Of a DNA stretch of 64,000 bases, positions 18,514 to 28,811 are shown piece after piece. Source of the DNA: Pseudomonas protegens. Its GTDB lineage: Bacteria; Pseudomonadota; Gammaproteobacteria; Pseudomonadales; Pseudomonadaceae. The DNA is taken from positions 4,821,001-4,885,000 of the forward strand of contig NZ_CP060201.1 of the NCBI RefSeq assembly GCF_013407925.2, in the 5' to 3' direction. Each line of letters starts with the position of its first letter. Position 1 is the first letter of the stretch. A program made the position numbers and the translations under genes. Under the pieces are notes generated by a model, which was not told the DNA's origin, did not search any database, and saw nothing but the letters and a program-made list of their open reading frames with translations.

Positions 18514-18888
18514 TTAGTCCAGCAGGGTTGCCCAGCCTTCAACCACGTCGCCGCCCCACTTGGCTTTCCACTCTTTCAGAGTCTTGTGGTTGCCGCCTTT
18601 GGTTTCGATGACTTCACCGTTGTGCGGGTTTTTGTACTGTTTAACTTTGCGCGCACGCTTGGTGCCGGTGGTTTTTACAGCAGCGCGAGGCGCTTTAACT
18701 TTCGATTCCGGATCCAGCAGGGCAATGATGTCGCGCAGGGACTTGGAGTACTCGCCCATCAGGCTGCGCAGTTTGCCTTCGAATTCCAGTTCGGTTTTCA
18801 GTTTGTCGTCCTGGGACAGGTTCTTCAAACGTGCTTGCAGTTCTTTAATGGCTTCTTCTGTAGCACGGTATTCGTTGATCAGGGACAT
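18514..18888 (-). CDS. mvaT: MvaT, H-NS-family xenogeneic silencer
   Basis: Nucleoid-associated protein that silences AT-rich DNA in pseudomonads. 124 residues. An N-terminal coiled coil (about 1-60) for oligomerisation leads through a basic linker (TKRARKVKQYKNP) to a C-terminal DNA-binding domain. The minor-groove loop is KGGNHKTLKEWK, the MvaT equivalent of the H-NS hook. The ATG at 18888 (MSLINEYRATEE) is preceded by AAGGTAGTCCTC, and the longer open frame to 18966 is not used. Neighbouring sbcB and purU match the PAO1 mvaT locus, which favours MvaT over its paralogue MvaV. Confidence 0.93.
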   Translation of the reverse strand: MSLINEYRATEEAIKELQARLKNLSQDDKLKTELEFEGKLRSLMGEYSKSLRDIIALLDPESKVKAPRAAVKTTGTKRARKVKQYKNPHNGEVIETKGGNHKTLKEWKAKWGGDVVEGWATLLD

Positions 18889-19235
18889 GAGGACTACCTT
18901 ATTGAGCGCTGAGTGACTGGGTGACAGTGTCGCAATAATAGTCAGGGAGTTTGTGCAAGTAAACATAATAACGCTGTTTTATTTGCCGCTCTTAGTGTGT
19001 TTAGGCGCAAAAGACATTTCGCTATTTAATAGATCGGCGGATTCGATTGCGCTATTCACAAATTAGTTGTGCGCTATTGGCAAGTGTCTGCGGCAGTGCT
19101 TGCAGTGGTGTCCGATAAGGCCCGATCAGGGCGTTGTTGCCAATCTAATCCGGGCCTGCGGCGCAATGAATACTGCAGTTTTGTCGCGTAATGGCTAGAA
19201 TGGCGACCTTTGCGAAGTTCTGGAGTTTTCCCCTC
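18889..19235. other. Divergent region between mvaT and purU
   Basis: 347 bases without a gene, more AT-rich than its surroundings around 18960-19060. It holds the mvaT promoter and a TAGAAT -10-like element at 19198-19203 before purU. The AT-rich part could itself be a MvaT target (autoregulation), which is inference. Confidence 0.5.
18935..18963 (-). promoter_or_regulatory. Predicted sigma-70 promoter of mvaT
   Basis: Minus-strand TTTACT (18963-18958), a 17-base spacer and TATTAT (18940-18935), about 50 bases before the mvaT start, in an AT-rich upstream region. Confidence 0.5.
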
Positions 19236-20084
19236 ATGCGCACCTTTCGGTTGGTGATTTCTTGCCCTGACCGCGTTGGCATCGTTGCCAAAGTCAGTAA
19301 CTTTCTGGCCTCCCATAACGGTTGGATCACCGAAGCGAGTCACCACTCGGACAATCTCAGTGGCTGGTTCTTCATGCGCCACGAGATTCGTGCCGACTCC
19401 CTGCCTTTTGGTCTGGAGGCTTTTCGCCAGGCCTTTGCGCCGATTGCCGAAGAGTTCTCGATGGACTGGCGCATTACCGATACCGCGGAGAAAAAGCGTG
19501 TGGTGCTGATGGCCAGCCGCGAGTCCCATTGCCTGGCGGATCTGTTGCACCGCTGGCACAGCGACGAGCTCGATTGTGAAATCGCCTGCGTGATCTCCAA
19601 CCACGACGACCTGCGCAGCATGGTCGAGTGGCATGGCATTCCTTACTACCATGTGCCGGTCAATCCCCAGGACAAGGAGCCGGCGTTTGCCGAGGTGTCG
19701 CGCCTGGTCAAGCAGCACGATGCCGAGGTGGTGGTGCTGGCGCGCTACATGCAGATCCTGCCGCCTGAGCTGTGCCGCGAGTACGCGCACAAGGTGATCA
19801 ACATCCACCACAGCTTCCTGCCGTCCTTCGTCGGCGCCAAGCCTTACCACCAGGCCTCCCTGCGTGGGGTGAAGCTGATCGGCGCCACTTGCCACTACGT
19901 CACCGAAGAGCTGGACGCCGGTCCGATCATCGAGCAGGACGTGGTGCGGGTCAGCCACAGCGACAGCATCGAGGACATGGTGCGTTTCGGTCGCGATGTG
20001 GAGAAGATGGTCCTGGCCCGTGGCCTGCGCTACCACCTGGAAGACCGGGTGCTGGTACACGGCAACAAGACCGTGGTGTTCTGA
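19236..20084 (+). CDS. purU: Formyltetrahydrofolate deformylase
   Basis: Hydrolyses 10-formyl-tetrahydrofolate to formate and tetrahydrofolate, balancing one-carbon pools and feeding formate to PurT. 282 residues. An N-terminal ACT domain (about 1-80: RLVISCPDRVGIVAKVSNFL) precedes the formyltransferase-like catalytic domain with LARYMQILP, the catalytic INIHHSFLPSF and GATCHYVTEELDAGPIIEQD. I start at the ATG at 19236 (MRTFRLV), which gives the family N terminus; the frame extends upstream to 19191 without support. PAO1 also has a purU gene next to mvaT. Confidence 0.93.
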   Translation: MRTFRLVISCPDRVGIVAKVSNFLASHNGWITEASHHSDNLSGWFFMRHEIRADSLPFGLEAFRQAFAPIAEEFSMDWRITDTAEKKRVVLMASRESHCLADLLHRWHSDELDCEIACVISNHDDLRSMVEWHGIPYYHVPVNPQDKEPAFAEVSRLVKQHDAEVVVLARYMQILPPELCREYAHKVINIHHSFLPSFVGAKPYHQASLRGVKLIGATCHYVTEELDAGPIIEQDVVRVSHSDSIEDMVRFGRDVEKMVLARGLRYHLEDRVLVHGNKTVVF

Positions 20085-20094
20085 TCGAAAAAAA

Positions 20095-20130
20095 ACCAGG
20101 AGCCGGGTGCGAGATCCCGGTCCTGGTTGT
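20095..20130 (+). terminator. Terminator after purU
   Basis: ACCAGG-AG-CCGGG pairs with CCCGG-TCCTGGT around a short loop and is followed by TGTT. It lies 11 bases after the purU stop and before the small 20152 reading frame. Confidence 0.6.
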
Positions 20131-20151
20131 TCACATCGCGAGGTCAGCCCG

Positions 20152-20352
20152 ATGACCGATCCACTGGATAGAGCCACTGCCAAGGCCCCCGCCACCCTCG
20201 GCGAGGGATGCCTGAGCCGTTACGACCCCGATGAGCTTGATGCTGAAGACGGCACCGAGTTTCCGGGTGCCGCCCAATTGTGGGAGCAGTTGCAGCAGGA
20301 GCCCACGCCACCGGCGTCGGTAGACACCGGCTCGCCGGCCAAAGGGCCCTGA
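20152..20352 (+). CDS. Small acidic hypothetical protein
   Basis: 66-residue reading frame rich in Asp, Glu and Pro (for example SRYDPDELDAEDGTEFPG), with no membrane segment. The ATG at 20152 has GAGGT about 9 bases upstream. It lies between purU and the chemoreceptor, on the same strand as purU but beyond a hairpin. I do not recognise it. Its codon third positions are GC-rich like true genes here. It might be spurious, so confidence is moderate. Confidence 0.5.
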   Translation: MTDPLDRATAKAPATLGEGCLSRYDPDELDAEDGTEFPGAAQLWEQLQQEPTPPASVDTGSPAKGP

Positions 20353-20361
20353 GGCCCAGCG

Positions 20362-22251
20362 TCAGATCCTGAAGCTGCCCACCAGGTGCTTCAAGCGCGC
20401 CGATTGCTGTTCCAGATCGGAGCAGGCCCGCAGGGTGGCCTGCAGGTTTTCAACGCCTTCCTGATTCAGCGTGTTGATTTCGGTGATGTCCATGTTGATG
20501 GACTCGACCACCGAAGTCTGTTCTTCAGTGGCGGTGGCCACCGACTGGTTCATGCCGTCGATCTCGCCAATGCGCTGGGTCACGCTGCTCAGCCGCTCCC
20601 CGGCCTGGTTGGCGATCTCCACGCTGTCCTGGCTGTGGCGCTGGCTGTTGCTCATGGTGCTGACCGACTCCCGGGCGCCCACTTGCAGCTCTTCGATCAT
20701 GGTCTGCACTTGCTGAGCCGATTCTTGGGTGCGGTGCGCCAGGTTACGCACTTCGTCGGCCACCACGGCGAATCCGCGGCCGGCCTCGCCAGCCCGGGCC
20801 GCTTCGATGGCGGCGTTGAGCGCCAGCAGGTTGGTCTGCTGGGAAATGCTGGTGATGACTTCGAGAATCTGCCCGATGTTCACGGTCTTGCTGTTCAGGG
20901 TCTCGATGTTGCTGCTGGAGGTACTGATCATCTCCGACAGCTGGTTCATCGCCTGGATACTGCGATCCACCACTTGCTGGCCGTCTTCGGCCAGATTGCG
21001 AGCGTCGCTGGCCTGTTGCGAAGCCTGGGCGGCATTGCGCGCGATTTCCTGGGCGGCGGCGCCAAGCTGATTGATGGCCGCGGCCACGCTGTTGGTGCGG
21101 CTGGCCTGTTCGTCGGAGTTGAGCATGGACGAGTTGGAGGCGCTCACCACCCGCAGGGCCACTTCGTTGACGTGCTCGGTGGCCGAGGAAACTTCGCGGA
21201 TCGAGTTGTGGATGCGCTCGACGAAACGGTTGAAGGCGTTACCGAGAATGCCGAACTCGTCCTGGTTGTGGATGCTCAGGCGGCGGGTCAGGTCGCCTTC
21301 GCCGTCGGCGATGTCCTGCATGGCCCGGGTCATCACATGCAGGGGCTGCATCAGCAGGCGGATCAGCAGGCCCAGCAGGGCGATGGTCAGGGCCACGGCG
21401 GTCAGGGTGGCGATCAGGGCCGAGGTGCGGAACTCGCTGAGCATGGCGAATGCCTTGTCCTTGTCCACTGACAGGCCGATGTACCAGTTCACCGAAGACA
21501 GGCCCTTGATCGGGGTGAAGGTGACGATACGGGTCTTGCCGTCGACGCTGATCTCGCTGAGTTCATTGCTGATGCGCGGAGTGTCCTGGGGGTAGACGTC
21601 CTTGAGGGTCTTCATTACCAGGTTCTTGTCCGGGTGCACCAGGATCTTGCCGTCGGCGCTGATCAGGAACGCATAGCCCATGCCGTCGAAGTCCAGGGCG
21701 TTGATGCTGTCGGCAATCACTTGCAGGCTCAGGTCGCCACCGACCACGCCGATGCGCTGGCCGGCCTTGATCACGCTGTCGACGATGGAAATCACCAACT
21801 GGCCGGAAGCCAGGTCGATATAGGGTTCGGTCAGGGCCGAGCCGTTGCTGCTCTCGGCGCTCTTGTACCAGGGGCGTGCGCGCGGGTCGTAGCCGTCCGG
21901 CATCTTGCTGTCCGGGCGGATGATGAAGGTGCCGTCCTTGTTCCCCAGGTAAGCCCCCATGAAGGTCGAGCTCACCGACTTCTGTTCCAGCAGGTTGCTG
22001 ACATTGGCCGGGTCGGGGTTGAGGGCCACTGACTGGGAGATGTTTTCGATCAGCAAGGCGCGGCCGGCGAGCCAGGTCTGAATATTTTTTGCCGTGACGT
22101 CGCCCATTTCCTGGAGATAGTTGTCCAGATCATTGCGAATGGCGTTGCGTTGCAGGTAATCGTTGTAGAGCGTGAATAGTGCAAAGGCAGCTATGACGAT
22201 CAGCGAGGCGGCAAGCAGGATCTTGTGGCTGAAGCGCAGATTTTTGTTCAT
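20362..22251 (-). CDS. Amino-acid chemoreceptor (dCache methyl-accepting protein, PctA type)
   Basis: 629-residue transducer: transmembrane helix ~10-28, periplasmic dCache sensor ~30-275, second helix ~278-300, HAMP, and a long cytoplasmic coiled coil whose tip reads [19 protein letters not shown]. The sensor has the residues recalled for PctA amino-acid binding at the same numbers: Tyr121, Arg126, Trp128, Tyr129, Tyr144, Asp146 and Asp173. Binding of free L-amino acids is therefore a strong family-based inference. PAO1 carries pctA/pctB in the same neighbourhood as purU and mvaT; CtaA/B/C are the fluorescens names, and I cannot tell which one this is. It is transcribed alone, and chemotaxis kinase genes are not nearby. 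Confidence 0.92.
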   Translation of the reverse strand: MNKNLRFSHKILLAASLIVIAAFALFTLYNDYLQRNAIRNDLDNYLQEMGDVTAKNIQTWLAGRALLIENISQSVALNPDPANVSNLLEQKSVSSTFMGAYLGNKDGTFIIRPDSKMPDGYDPRARPWYKSAESSNGSALTEPYIDLASGQLVISIVDSVIKAGQRIGVVGGDLSLQVIADSINALDFDGMGYAFLISADGKILVHPDKNLVMKTLKDVYPQDTPRISNELSEISVDGKTRIVTFTPIKGLSSVNWYIGLSVDKDKAFAMLSEFRTSALIATLTAVALTIALLGLLIRLLMQPLHVMTRAMQDIADGEGDLTRRLSIHNQDEFGILGNAFNRFVERIHNSIREVSSATEHVNEVALRVVSASNSSMLNSDEQASRTNSVAAAINQLGAAAQEIARNAAQASQQASDARNLAEDGQQVVDRSIQAMNQLSEMISTSSSNIETLNSKTVNIGQILEVITSISQQTNLLALNAAIEAARAGEAGRGFAVVADEVRNLAHRTQESAQQVQTMIEELQVGARESVSTMSNSQRHSQDSVEIANQAGERLSSVTQRIGEIDGMNQSVATATEEQTSVVESINMDITEINTLNQEGVENLQATLRACSDLEQQSARLKHLVGSFRI

Positions 22252-22445
22252 GGCTTGGGGGTGTCCGCTAAGGTCTTTGAGTCCGGGGCATTGCTTGGAA
22301 AAGCGCGCGAAAAGGGGCGGTGTTGTAAGTAAGCTGATATCTCCATCTATCCCACAGGAATTACCTGACCTTTATTTCAGATACTTCTGATCCATCATTT
22401 TTCATATCGACCGTCCAAGGCCAAAGATTAACCTGAGGTGACAAA

Positions 22446-23933
22446 ATGCCTGACTCTTTGCAACTGATTATCGGTGCCGACCTGGGTGGCCAGCCGGTCG
22501 CCCAGGCCATGCGCCTGGCCAATCGCCACGGGCTGGTGGCCGGCGCCACCGGTACCGGCAAGACCGTGACCCTGCAGCGCCTGGCGGAAGCCTTCAGTGA
22601 CGCCGGGGTCGCGGTGTTCGCCGCGGATATCAAAGGCGACCTGTGCGGGCTGGGGGCGGCGGGCAATCCACAGGGCAAGATCGCCGAACGGATCGCCGGG
22701 ATGCCGTGGCTTGAACATAAGCCTCAGGCGTATCCGGTAACGCTGTGGGATATCCATGGTCAGTCCGGTCATCCCTTGCGCACCACCTTGAGCGAAATGG
22801 GCCCGCTATTGCTGGGCAGCCTGCTTGAGCTCACTGACAGTCAGCAGTCGGCGCTGTACGCGGCGTTCAAGGTGGCGGACCGTGAAGGGCTGTTGTTGCT
22901 GGACTTGAAGGATCTCAAGGCGCTGCTCAATCACCTCAAGGACCACCCTCAACTGCTGGGAGATGACGCGGCGCTGATGACCACCGGTTCCAGTCAGGCG
23001 CTGTTGCGGCGTCTGGCGATCCTGGAGCAGCAAGGGGCGGAAGCTCTGTTCGGCGAGCCGGCGTTGCAACTGGAAGACATTCTGCAACCGGCTGCCGATG
23101 GCCGTGGGCGGATTCATCTGTTGGACGCGAGTCGTCTGGTGCACGAGGCGCCGAAAGTCTATGCGACCTTCCTTTTATGGCTGCTGGCCGAGCTGTTCGA
23201 GCAACTGCCGGAGCGCGGGGATGCGGACAAGCCTCTGCTGGCGCTGTTTTTTGACGAGGCGCACTTGTTGTTTTCCGGTACGCCCAAGGCGCTGCAGGAT
23301 CGCCTGGAGCAGGTGGTGCGATTGATTCGCTCCAAGGGCGTGGGGGTGTATTTCGTGACCCAGTCGCCGGGGGATTTGCCGGACGATGTGCTGGCGCAGT
23401 TGGGGCTGCGGATTCAACACGGCTTGCGGGCCTTTACCGCCAAGGAGCAGAAGTCGTTGCGTGCGGTGGCCGATGGTTTTCGTCCCAACCCGGCGTTTGA
23501 CGCGCTGTCGGTGCTGACCGAGCTGGGCATCGGCGAGGCGCTGGTGGGTACCCTGCAAGACAAGGGAACCCCGGAACAGGTCCAGCGGGTGCTGGTGGCG
23601 CCGCCGCAATCACGGATCGGGCCGCTGACCGCCGCCGAACGTCAGGCCTTGATTGCCAGCTCGCCGCTGCAAGGGCGTTATGACCAGCCGATCGATCGTG
23701 AGTCGGCTTATGAAGTGCTCATGGGGCGCAAGAGCCTGGCCCCCGAGGAACCCGCAGCGGCAGACAAGCCGCAGGCGCAAGAGCCGAGTCTGGCGGATCG
23801 CGCCGGTGGGTTTCTCGGCACCGCGGCCGGGCAGGCCTTGAAGTCGGCCATGCGTCAGGCGGCCAATCAGTTGGGGCGGCAATTGGTCAGGGGACTGATG
23901 GGGTCGTTGCTGGGCGGCAGCAAGCGGCGCTGA
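22446..23933 (+). CDS. HerA/YjgR-like helicase-domain ATPase (DUF853)
   Basis: 495 residues of the DUF853 family (E. coli YjgR), related to HerA and FtsK-type hexameric pumps. Walker A is GATGTGKT at about residues 34-41, and Walker B lies in LLALFFDEAHLLF. The Gln/Arg region VYFVTQSPGDLPDDVL is typical of the family. A glycine/alanine-rich C-terminal tail (RAGGFLGTAAGQALKSAM) may be membrane- or surface-associating. Start ATG 22446 follows CCTGAGGTGACAAA. DNA translocation is a family inference; the biological role of YjgR proteins is not established. It stands alone between divergent and convergent neighbours. Confidence 0.85.
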   Translation: MPDSLQLIIGADLGGQPVAQAMRLANRHGLVAGATGTGKTVTLQRLAEAFSDAGVAVFAADIKGDLCGLGAAGNPQGKIAERIAGMPWLEHKPQAYPVTLWDIHGQSGHPLRTTLSEMGPLLLGSLLELTDSQQSALYAAFKVADREGLLLLDLKDLKALLNHLKDHPQLLGDDAALMTTGSSQALLRRLAILEQQGAEALFGEPALQLEDILQPAADGRGRIHLLDASRLVHEAPKVYATFLLWLLAELFEQLPERGDADKPLLALFFDEAHLLFSGTPKALQDRLEQVVRLIRSKGVGVYFVTQSPGDLPDDVLAQLGLRIQHGLRAFTAKEQKSLRAVADGFRPNPAFDALSVLTELGIGEALVGTLQDKGTPEQVQRVLVAPPQSRIGPLTAAERQALIASSPLQGRYDQPIDRESAYEVLMGRKSLAPEEPAAADKPQAQEPSLADRAGGFLGTAAGQALKSAMRQAANQLGRQLVRGLMGSLLGGSKRR

Positions 23934-23948
23934 GGCCGGGTGTCCGTG

Positions 23949-24404
23949 TCAGTCGCGCGGCTTGGCGTGGCTGGCCAGGCGCTCCAGGGCGGCGCGCAGC
24001 TTGGGATCGCTGATGCCTTCGGCGGTGGCCTGGATGGTTTCGGCGGCATTGTTCGACAGGTCCATGGTGTGCCCGACGGCGCCCCGTTGGACCGTGGGTG
24101 GCTGGACCTTGAACAGGATGCGCGTCAGGTTGCTGAACTCGTTGAACGCCTGCAATTGGCGCTGCAGGCGTTTTTGCTGATAGCGCAGGCGCGTGGCCCA
24201 GTGACCGTCGGTGACGATCAGCAACAGGCTGCCTTCGCGCCATGAGGCGACGTGGCAATGTTCACGAGCCGCCGGTTGCAACTGGCTCTCCAGCAGGCGC
24301 TGCAGGTGCGCCAGGCGCTGAGCGTGGCCGAGTATGGCTTTCAGAGGCTTGGCTTCGCGAAGAAGAACGGCGGGGGCGCGTGCCGTAAGGGGGCGAAATG
24401 CCAT
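23949..24404 (-). CDS. dciA: DciA (DUF721) replicative helicase operator
   Basis: 151 residues with the DUF721 fold in the N-terminal two thirds, including the family pattern HVASWREGSLLLIVTDGHWATRLRYQ, which contains the conserved Trp and the RLR segment. DciA loads or operates DnaB in the many bacteria that lack DnaC/DnaI. A helical tail (about 115-151) is probably the disordered DnaB-interacting extension. PAO1 also carries DciA close upstream of secA. It is convergent with the HerA-like gene (15 bases between stops) and divergent from secA. Confidence 0.85.
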   Translation of the reverse strand: MAFRPLTARAPAVLLREAKPLKAILGHAQRLAHLQRLLESQLQPAAREHCHVASWREGSLLLIVTDGHWATRLRYQQKRLQRQLQAFNEFSNLTRILFKVQPPTVQRGAVGHTMDLSNNAAETIQATAEGISDPKLRAALERLASHAKPRD

Positions 24405-24726
24405 GATCAGACACCTGAAGTTACAGAGGCGCCATGGTAGCAGAAAGCACTCGGGCCGCCGGGCTCATTGCTTTTTCGTACTCTGACGACTTTCTCGCGC
24501 TTTGCTGATCGTAATCATTAACTTCCGGGGGGAATGGGCTTGAAGTTCGGCAAAAAGCCCTTATTTTAGGTGAGCCCCGTCACAGCGCTGTGCCAGCATC
24601 GTGGAATAACGCCACTTTCCTCACCATCGTTTCCGGGTAGAATGCTCGTTCGCATGCGGCCATGAGGGCTGCTCGGGCGACTCACGGGGCCGCCCTCCAA
24701 CCCTATGTGTGGAAGATCCTGCCGAT
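24405..24726. promoter_or_regulatory. secA: secA leader and divergent dciA promoter region
   Basis: 322 bases without a convincing gene. It contains, in order, a GGGCTT/AAGCCC hairpin followed by TTATTTT (24536-24567), a perfect 12-base palindrome CACAGCGCTGTG (24581-24592) and a sigma-70-like promoter (24616-24643). The metallopeptidase-like gene I recall between dciA and secA in PAO1 (PA4404) is absent. No SecM-like arrest peptide frame is evident. Confidence 0.5.
24616..24643 (+). promoter_or_regulatory. Predicted secA promoter
   Basis: TTTCCT (24616-24621), a 16-base spacer and TAGAAT (24638-24643), about 84 bases before the secA ATG. The -35 match is modest. Confidence 0.4.
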
Positions 24727-27468
24727 ATGTTTGCGCCTTTGTTAAAGAAACTTTTTGGAAGCAAGAACGAGCGTGAAGTCAAACGCATGCTCAAGACGGT
24801 ACAGATCGTCAATGCCTTCGAAGAGCAAATGGTGGCCCTTTCGGACGATCAATTGCGCGCCAAGACCGCCGAGTTCAAGGCCCGTATCGCCAAGGGTGAA
24901 ACCCTCGACAAACTGCTTCCCGAAGCCTTCGCGGTCGCCCGCGAAGCCGGTAAGCGCGTCATGGGTATGCGTCACTTCGACGTGCAGTTGATCGGTGGCA
25001 TGACCTTGCACGAAGGCAAGATCGCCGAAATGCGCACCGGTGAGGGCAAGACCCTGGTGGCAACCCTGGGCGTCTATCTCAACGCACTGTCCGGCAAGGG
25101 CGTGCACGTAGTGACGGTGAACGACTACCTGGCTCGCCGTGACGCCAACTGGATGCGTCCGCTGTACGAATTCCTCGGCCTGACCGTCGGCGTGGTCACG
25201 CCATTCCAGCCGCCTGAAGAGAAGCGTGCTGCCTACGCCGCCGACATCACCTACGGCACCAACAACGAATTCGGTTTCGACTACCTGCGCGACAACATGG
25301 CTTTCAGCATGGAAGACAAGTTCCAGCGCGAGCTCAATTTTGCCGTGATCGACGAAGTCGACTCGATCCTGATCGATGAAGCGCGTACCCCGTTGATCAT
25401 TTCCGGTCAGGCCGAAGACAGTTCCCGCCTGTACACCGAAATCAACAAGCTGATCCCGCGTCTGGAGCAGCACATCGAGGAAGTGGAAGGCCAGGTCACC
25501 AAGGCCGGTCATTTCACTGTCGACGAAAAGACCCGTCAGGTTGAGCTCAACGAAGCCGGTCACCAGTTCATCGAAGAGATGCTGACTCAGGTCGGCCTGC
25601 TGGCGGAAGGCGAAAGCCTGTACTCGGCGCACAACCTGGGCTTGCTGACTCACGTCTATGCCGGTCTGCGCGCGCACAAGCTGTTCAACCGCAACGTCGA
25701 GTACATCGTTCAGGATGGCCAGGTGGTCCTGGTCGACGAACACACCGGTCGTACCATGCCCGGTCGTCGTCTGTCCGAAGGCCTGCACCAGGCCATCGAA
25801 GCCAAGGAAAACCTCAACATCCAGGCCGAGAGCCAGACCCTGGCATCGACCACTTTCCAGAACTACTTCCGTCTGTACACCAAGCTGTCTGGCATGACCG
25901 GTACCGCTGACACCGAAGCGTTCGAATTCCATCAGATCTACGGCCTGCAGGTGATGGTTATTCCACCGAACAAGCCGCTGGCCCGTAAAGACTACAACGA
26001 CCTGGTGTTCCTGACCGCGGATGAGAAGTACACCGCGATCATCAACGACATCAAGGAATGCATGGCTCAGGGGCGTCCGGTGCTGGTAGGTACCGCGACC
26101 ATCGAAACGTCCGAGCACATGTCCAACCTGCTGCAAAAAGAAGGCATCGAACACAAGGTTCTGAACGCCAAGTTCCACGAAAAGGAAGCGGAAATCATCG
26201 CCCAGGCCGGTCGCCCGGGAGCCCTGACCATCGCTACCAACATGGCCGGTCGTGGTACCGATATCCTGCTGGGCGGCAACTGGGAAGTGGAAGTCGCTTC
26301 CCTGGAAAGCCCGACGCCTGAGCAGATCGCCCAGATCAAGGCCGACTGGCAGAAGCGTCACCAGCAGGTGCTGGAGTCCGGTGGCCTGCACGTGATCGCG
26401 TCCGAGCGTCACGAATCGCGTCGTATCGACAACCAGCTGCGTGGCCGTGCCGGTCGTCAGGGTGATGCCGGCTCCAGCCGCTTCTACCTGTCCCTGGAAG
26501 ACAGCCTGATGCGCATCTTCGCCTCTGATCGGGTGAAGAACTTCATGAAGGCCCTGGGCATGCAGTCCGGCGAGGCGATCGAGCACCGCATGGTGACCAA
26601 CGCCATCGAGAAGGCCCAGCGCAAGGTTGAAGGCCGCAACTTCGACATCCGCAAGCAATTGCTGGAGTTCGACGACGTCAACAACGAGCAGCGTAAAGTG
26701 ATCTATCACATGCGCAACACCTTGTTGGCCGCCGACAACATTGGCGAAACCATCGCCGACTTCCGCCAGGACGTGCTCAACGCGACCGTCAGCGCCCATA
26801 TCCCGCCGCAATCGCTGCCTGAGCAGTGGGACGTGGCAGGCCTGGAAGAATCCATCCAGAGCGGCTTCGGTGTCAGCCTGCCGATCCAGCAATGGCTCGA
26901 TGAAGACGACCATCTGTACGAAGAAACCCTGCGCGAGAAGCTGCTCAACGAACTGATCGCTGCGTACAACGAGAAGGAAGATCAGGCCGGCGCCGAAGCG
27001 CTGCGCACCTTCGAGAAGCAGATCGTGCTGCGGGTACTGGACGATTTGTGGAAAGACCACCTGTCGACCATGGATCACCTGCGTCACGGTATCCACCTGC
27101 GTGGTTATGCGCAGAAGAACCCGAAGCAGGAATACAAGCGCGAGTCCTTCACCCTGTTCTCCGAGTTGCTGGACTCCATCAAGCGCGACTCGATCCGTGT
27201 ACTGTCCCACGTCCAGGTGCGTCGCGAAGACCCGGCCGAAGAGGAGGCGCGCCTGCGCCAGGAAGCCGAGGCCCTGGCTCAGCGCATGCAGTTCGAACAC
27301 GCCGAAGCGCCGGGTCTGGACCAGCCTGAAGCCCTGGAAGAAGGGGTTGATGTGGATGTCGCCCTGGCCTCCGCGCCGGTGCGCAACGAGCAGAAGCTGG
27401 GCCGCAACGAGCTGTGCTACTGCGGTTCGGGCAAGAAGTTCAAACACTGTCACGGCCAGATCAACTAA
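24727..27468 (+). CDS. secA: SecA preprotein translocase ATPase
   Basis: Motor of the Sec pathway, pushing unfolded preproteins through SecYEG. 913 residues, full length. Walker A is MRTGEGKTL (about 102-110), the DEAD-like box is [21 protein letters not shown], and the second RecA fold has [13 protein letters not shown] and RGRAGRQGD. The preprotein cross-linking, scaffold and wing domains are all present. The C-terminal zinc finger [14 protein letters not shown], which binds SecB and phospholipid, is intact. Start ATG 24727 ([14 protein letters not shown]) is the family start; six extra in-frame codons upstream are not used. Confidence 0.97.
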   Translation: MFAPLLKKLFGSKNEREVKRMLKTVQIVNAFEEQMVALSDDQLRAKTAEFKARIAKGETLDKLLPEAFAVAREAGKRVMGMRHFDVQLIGGMTLHEGKIAEMRTGEGKTLVATLGVYLNALSGKGVHVVTVNDYLARRDANWMRPLYEFLGLTVGVVTPFQPPEEKRAAYAADITYGTNNEFGFDYLRDNMAFSMEDKFQRELNFAVIDEVDSILIDEARTPLIISGQAEDSSRLYTEINKLIPRLEQHIEEVEGQVTKAGHFTVDEKTRQVELNEAGHQFIEEMLTQVGLLAEGESLYSAHNLGLLTHVYAGLRAHKLFNRNVEYIVQDGQVVLVDEHTGRTMPGRRLSEGLHQAIEAKENLNIQAESQTLASTTFQNYFRLYTKLSGMTGTADTEAFEFHQIYGLQVMVIPPNKPLARKDYNDLVFLTADEKYTAIINDIKECMAQGRPVLVGTATIETSEHMSNLLQKEGIEHKVLNAKFHEKEAEIIAQAGRPGALTIATNMAGRGTDILLGGNWEVEVASLESPTPEQIAQIKADWQKRHQQVLESGGLHVIASERHESRRIDNQLRGRAGRQGDAGSSRFYLSLEDSLMRIFASDRVKNFMKALGMQSGEAIEHRMVTNAIEKAQRKVEGRNFDIRKQLLEFDDVNNEQRKVIYHMRNTLLAADNIGETIADFRQDVLNATVSAHIPPQSLPEQWDVAGLEESIQSGFGVSLPIQQWLDEDDHLYEETLREKLLNELIAAYNEKEDQAGAEALRTFEKQIVLRVLDDLWKDHLSTMDHLRHGIHLRGYAQKNPKQEYKRESFTLFSELLDSIKRDSIRVLSHVQVRREDPAEEEARLRQEAEALAQRMQFEHAEAPGLDQPEALEEGVDVDVALASAPVRNEQKLGRNELCYCGSGKKFKHCHGQIN

Positions 27469-27494
27469 GATCCCCGCCAGACACTGAAACACCC

Positions 27495-27528
27495 ACGCCG
27501 TGACGGCATCAGCCGTCGCGGCGTTTTT
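27495..27528 (+). terminator. secA terminator
   Basis: ACGCCGTGACGG pairs with CCGTCGCGGCGT and is followed by TTTT, 27 bases after the secA stop. A second small CACCGTC/GACGGTG hairpin follows at 27539-27561. Confidence 0.8.
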
Positions 27529-27588
27529 CCATTTGCGACACCGTCTTTTGAGACGACGGTGCAGACACCTGATAAGAGGAGCGCATTC

Positions 27589-28806
27589 ATGGCTGTTGGT
27601 CTTGGTCCTTTGCCTACGTTGCACCCGGTTGCCGGTTTCGAACTCGGTATCGCTTCGGCCGGCATCAAGCGCCCGGGGCGCAAGGATGTGGTGGTCATGC
27701 GCTGCGTCGAAGGCTCCACGGTGGCGGGCGTGTTCACCCTCAACGCGTTCTGCGCCGCGCCGGTGATCCTGGCCAAGCAACGGGTACAAGGCCCGGTGCG
27801 TTACCTGTTGACCAATACCGGCAATGCCAACGCGGGGACCGGCGAGCCTGGCCTGGCCGCAGCCAAGCGCACTTGCGCCAAGCTGGCGGAGCTGGCCGGC
27901 GTCGATGCCAGCGCCGTGCTGCCGTACTCCACCGGGGTGATCGGCGAGCCGCTGCCGGTAGAGAAAATCGAAGGCGCCCTGCAAGCCGCGCTGGATGACC
28001 TGTCCGTGGACAACTGGGCCGCCGCCGCCACCGGGATCATGACCACCGACACCCTGCCCAAGGGCGCCAGCCGCCAGTTCCAGCACGAGGGCGTGACCGT
28101 CACCGTGACCGGTATCAGCAAGGGCGCGGGGATGATCCGTCCGAACATGGCCACCATGCTTGGCTACATCGCCACCGACGCCAAAGTCTCCCGCGAAGTG
28201 CTGCAGAACCTGTTGCTGGACGGAGCCAACAAGTCCTTCAACCGCATCACCATCGACGGCGATACCTCCACCAACGACTGCTGCATGCTGATCGCTACCG
28301 GTCAGGCCGATCTGCCGGAAATCACCCAGGCCGAGGGGGCGCTGTTCGCTGCCCTCAAGCAGGCAGTGTTCGAGGTGTGCATGGAGGTGGCCCAGGCCAT
28401 CGTCCGTGACGGCGAAGGCGCGACCAAGTTCGTCACCGTTGAAGTCAACGGCGGCGCTACTCACCAGGAATGCCTGGACGTGGGCTACACCGTGGCGCAT
28501 TCGCCGCTGATCAAGACCGCGCTATTCGCCTCCGACCCGAACTGGGGCCGCATCCTCGCGGCGGTGGGCCGCGCCGGCGTGCCGGACCTGGACGTCAGCA
28601 AGATCGATGTGTTCCTCGGCGAGGTTTGCATTGCCAGCCGTGGCGCGCGGGCTGCCAGCTACACCGAAGCCCAGGGCGCGGCGGTGATGCAGCAGGAAGA
28701 AATCACCATCCGCATCGAGCTGGGTCGTGGTGCTTGCAGCGAAACCATCTGGACCACCGATCTGTCCCACGAGTACGTGAAGATCAACGCGGAATACCGC
28801 ACCTAA
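27589..28806 (+). CDS. argJ: Bifunctional ornithine acetyltransferase / N-acetylglutamate synthase
   Basis: Transfers the acetyl group from N-acetylornithine to glutamate (arginine cyclic pathway). 405 residues, encoded as a proprotein that self-cleaves. The autocleavage site [16 protein letters not shown] contains the conserved Thr that becomes the nucleophile of the beta chain. [19 protein letters not shown] and [17 protein letters not shown] are diagnostic. The protein ends in INAEYRT, the usual C terminus. Start ATG 27589 has AAGAGGAG 7 bases upstream; the frame opens earlier at 27559 without support. It follows secA, as in PAO1. Confidence 0.96.
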   Translation: MAVGLGPLPTLHPVAGFELGIASAGIKRPGRKDVVVMRCVEGSTVAGVFTLNAFCAAPVILAKQRVQGPVRYLLTNTGNANAGTGEPGLAAAKRTCAKLAELAGVDASAVLPYSTGVIGEPLPVEKIEGALQAALDDLSVDNWAAAATGIMTTDTLPKGASRQFQHEGVTVTVTGISKGAGMIRPNMATMLGYIATDAKVSREVLQNLLLDGANKSFNRITIDGDTSTNDCCMLIATGQADLPEITQAEGALFAALKQAVFEVCMEVAQAIVRDGEGATKFVTVEVNGGATHQECLDVGYTVAHSPLIKTALFASDPNWGRILAAVGRAGVPDLDVSKIDVFLGEVCIASRGARAASYTEAQGAAVMQQEEITIRIELGRGACSETIWTTDLSHEYVKINAEYRT

Positions 28807-28811
28807 GAACC

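Noticed and set aside
24431..24505. 24-codon frame in the secA leader as a SecM-like peptide
   Set aside because: No ribosome site or arrest motif, and it precedes a terminator-like hairpin and the predicted promoter.
24742..28500. 1252-residue open frame antisense to secA and argJ
   Set aside because: Shadow of GC-rich codon bias opposite two intact conserved genes; its His/Val/Gln-rich composition has no domain pattern and no ribosome site.
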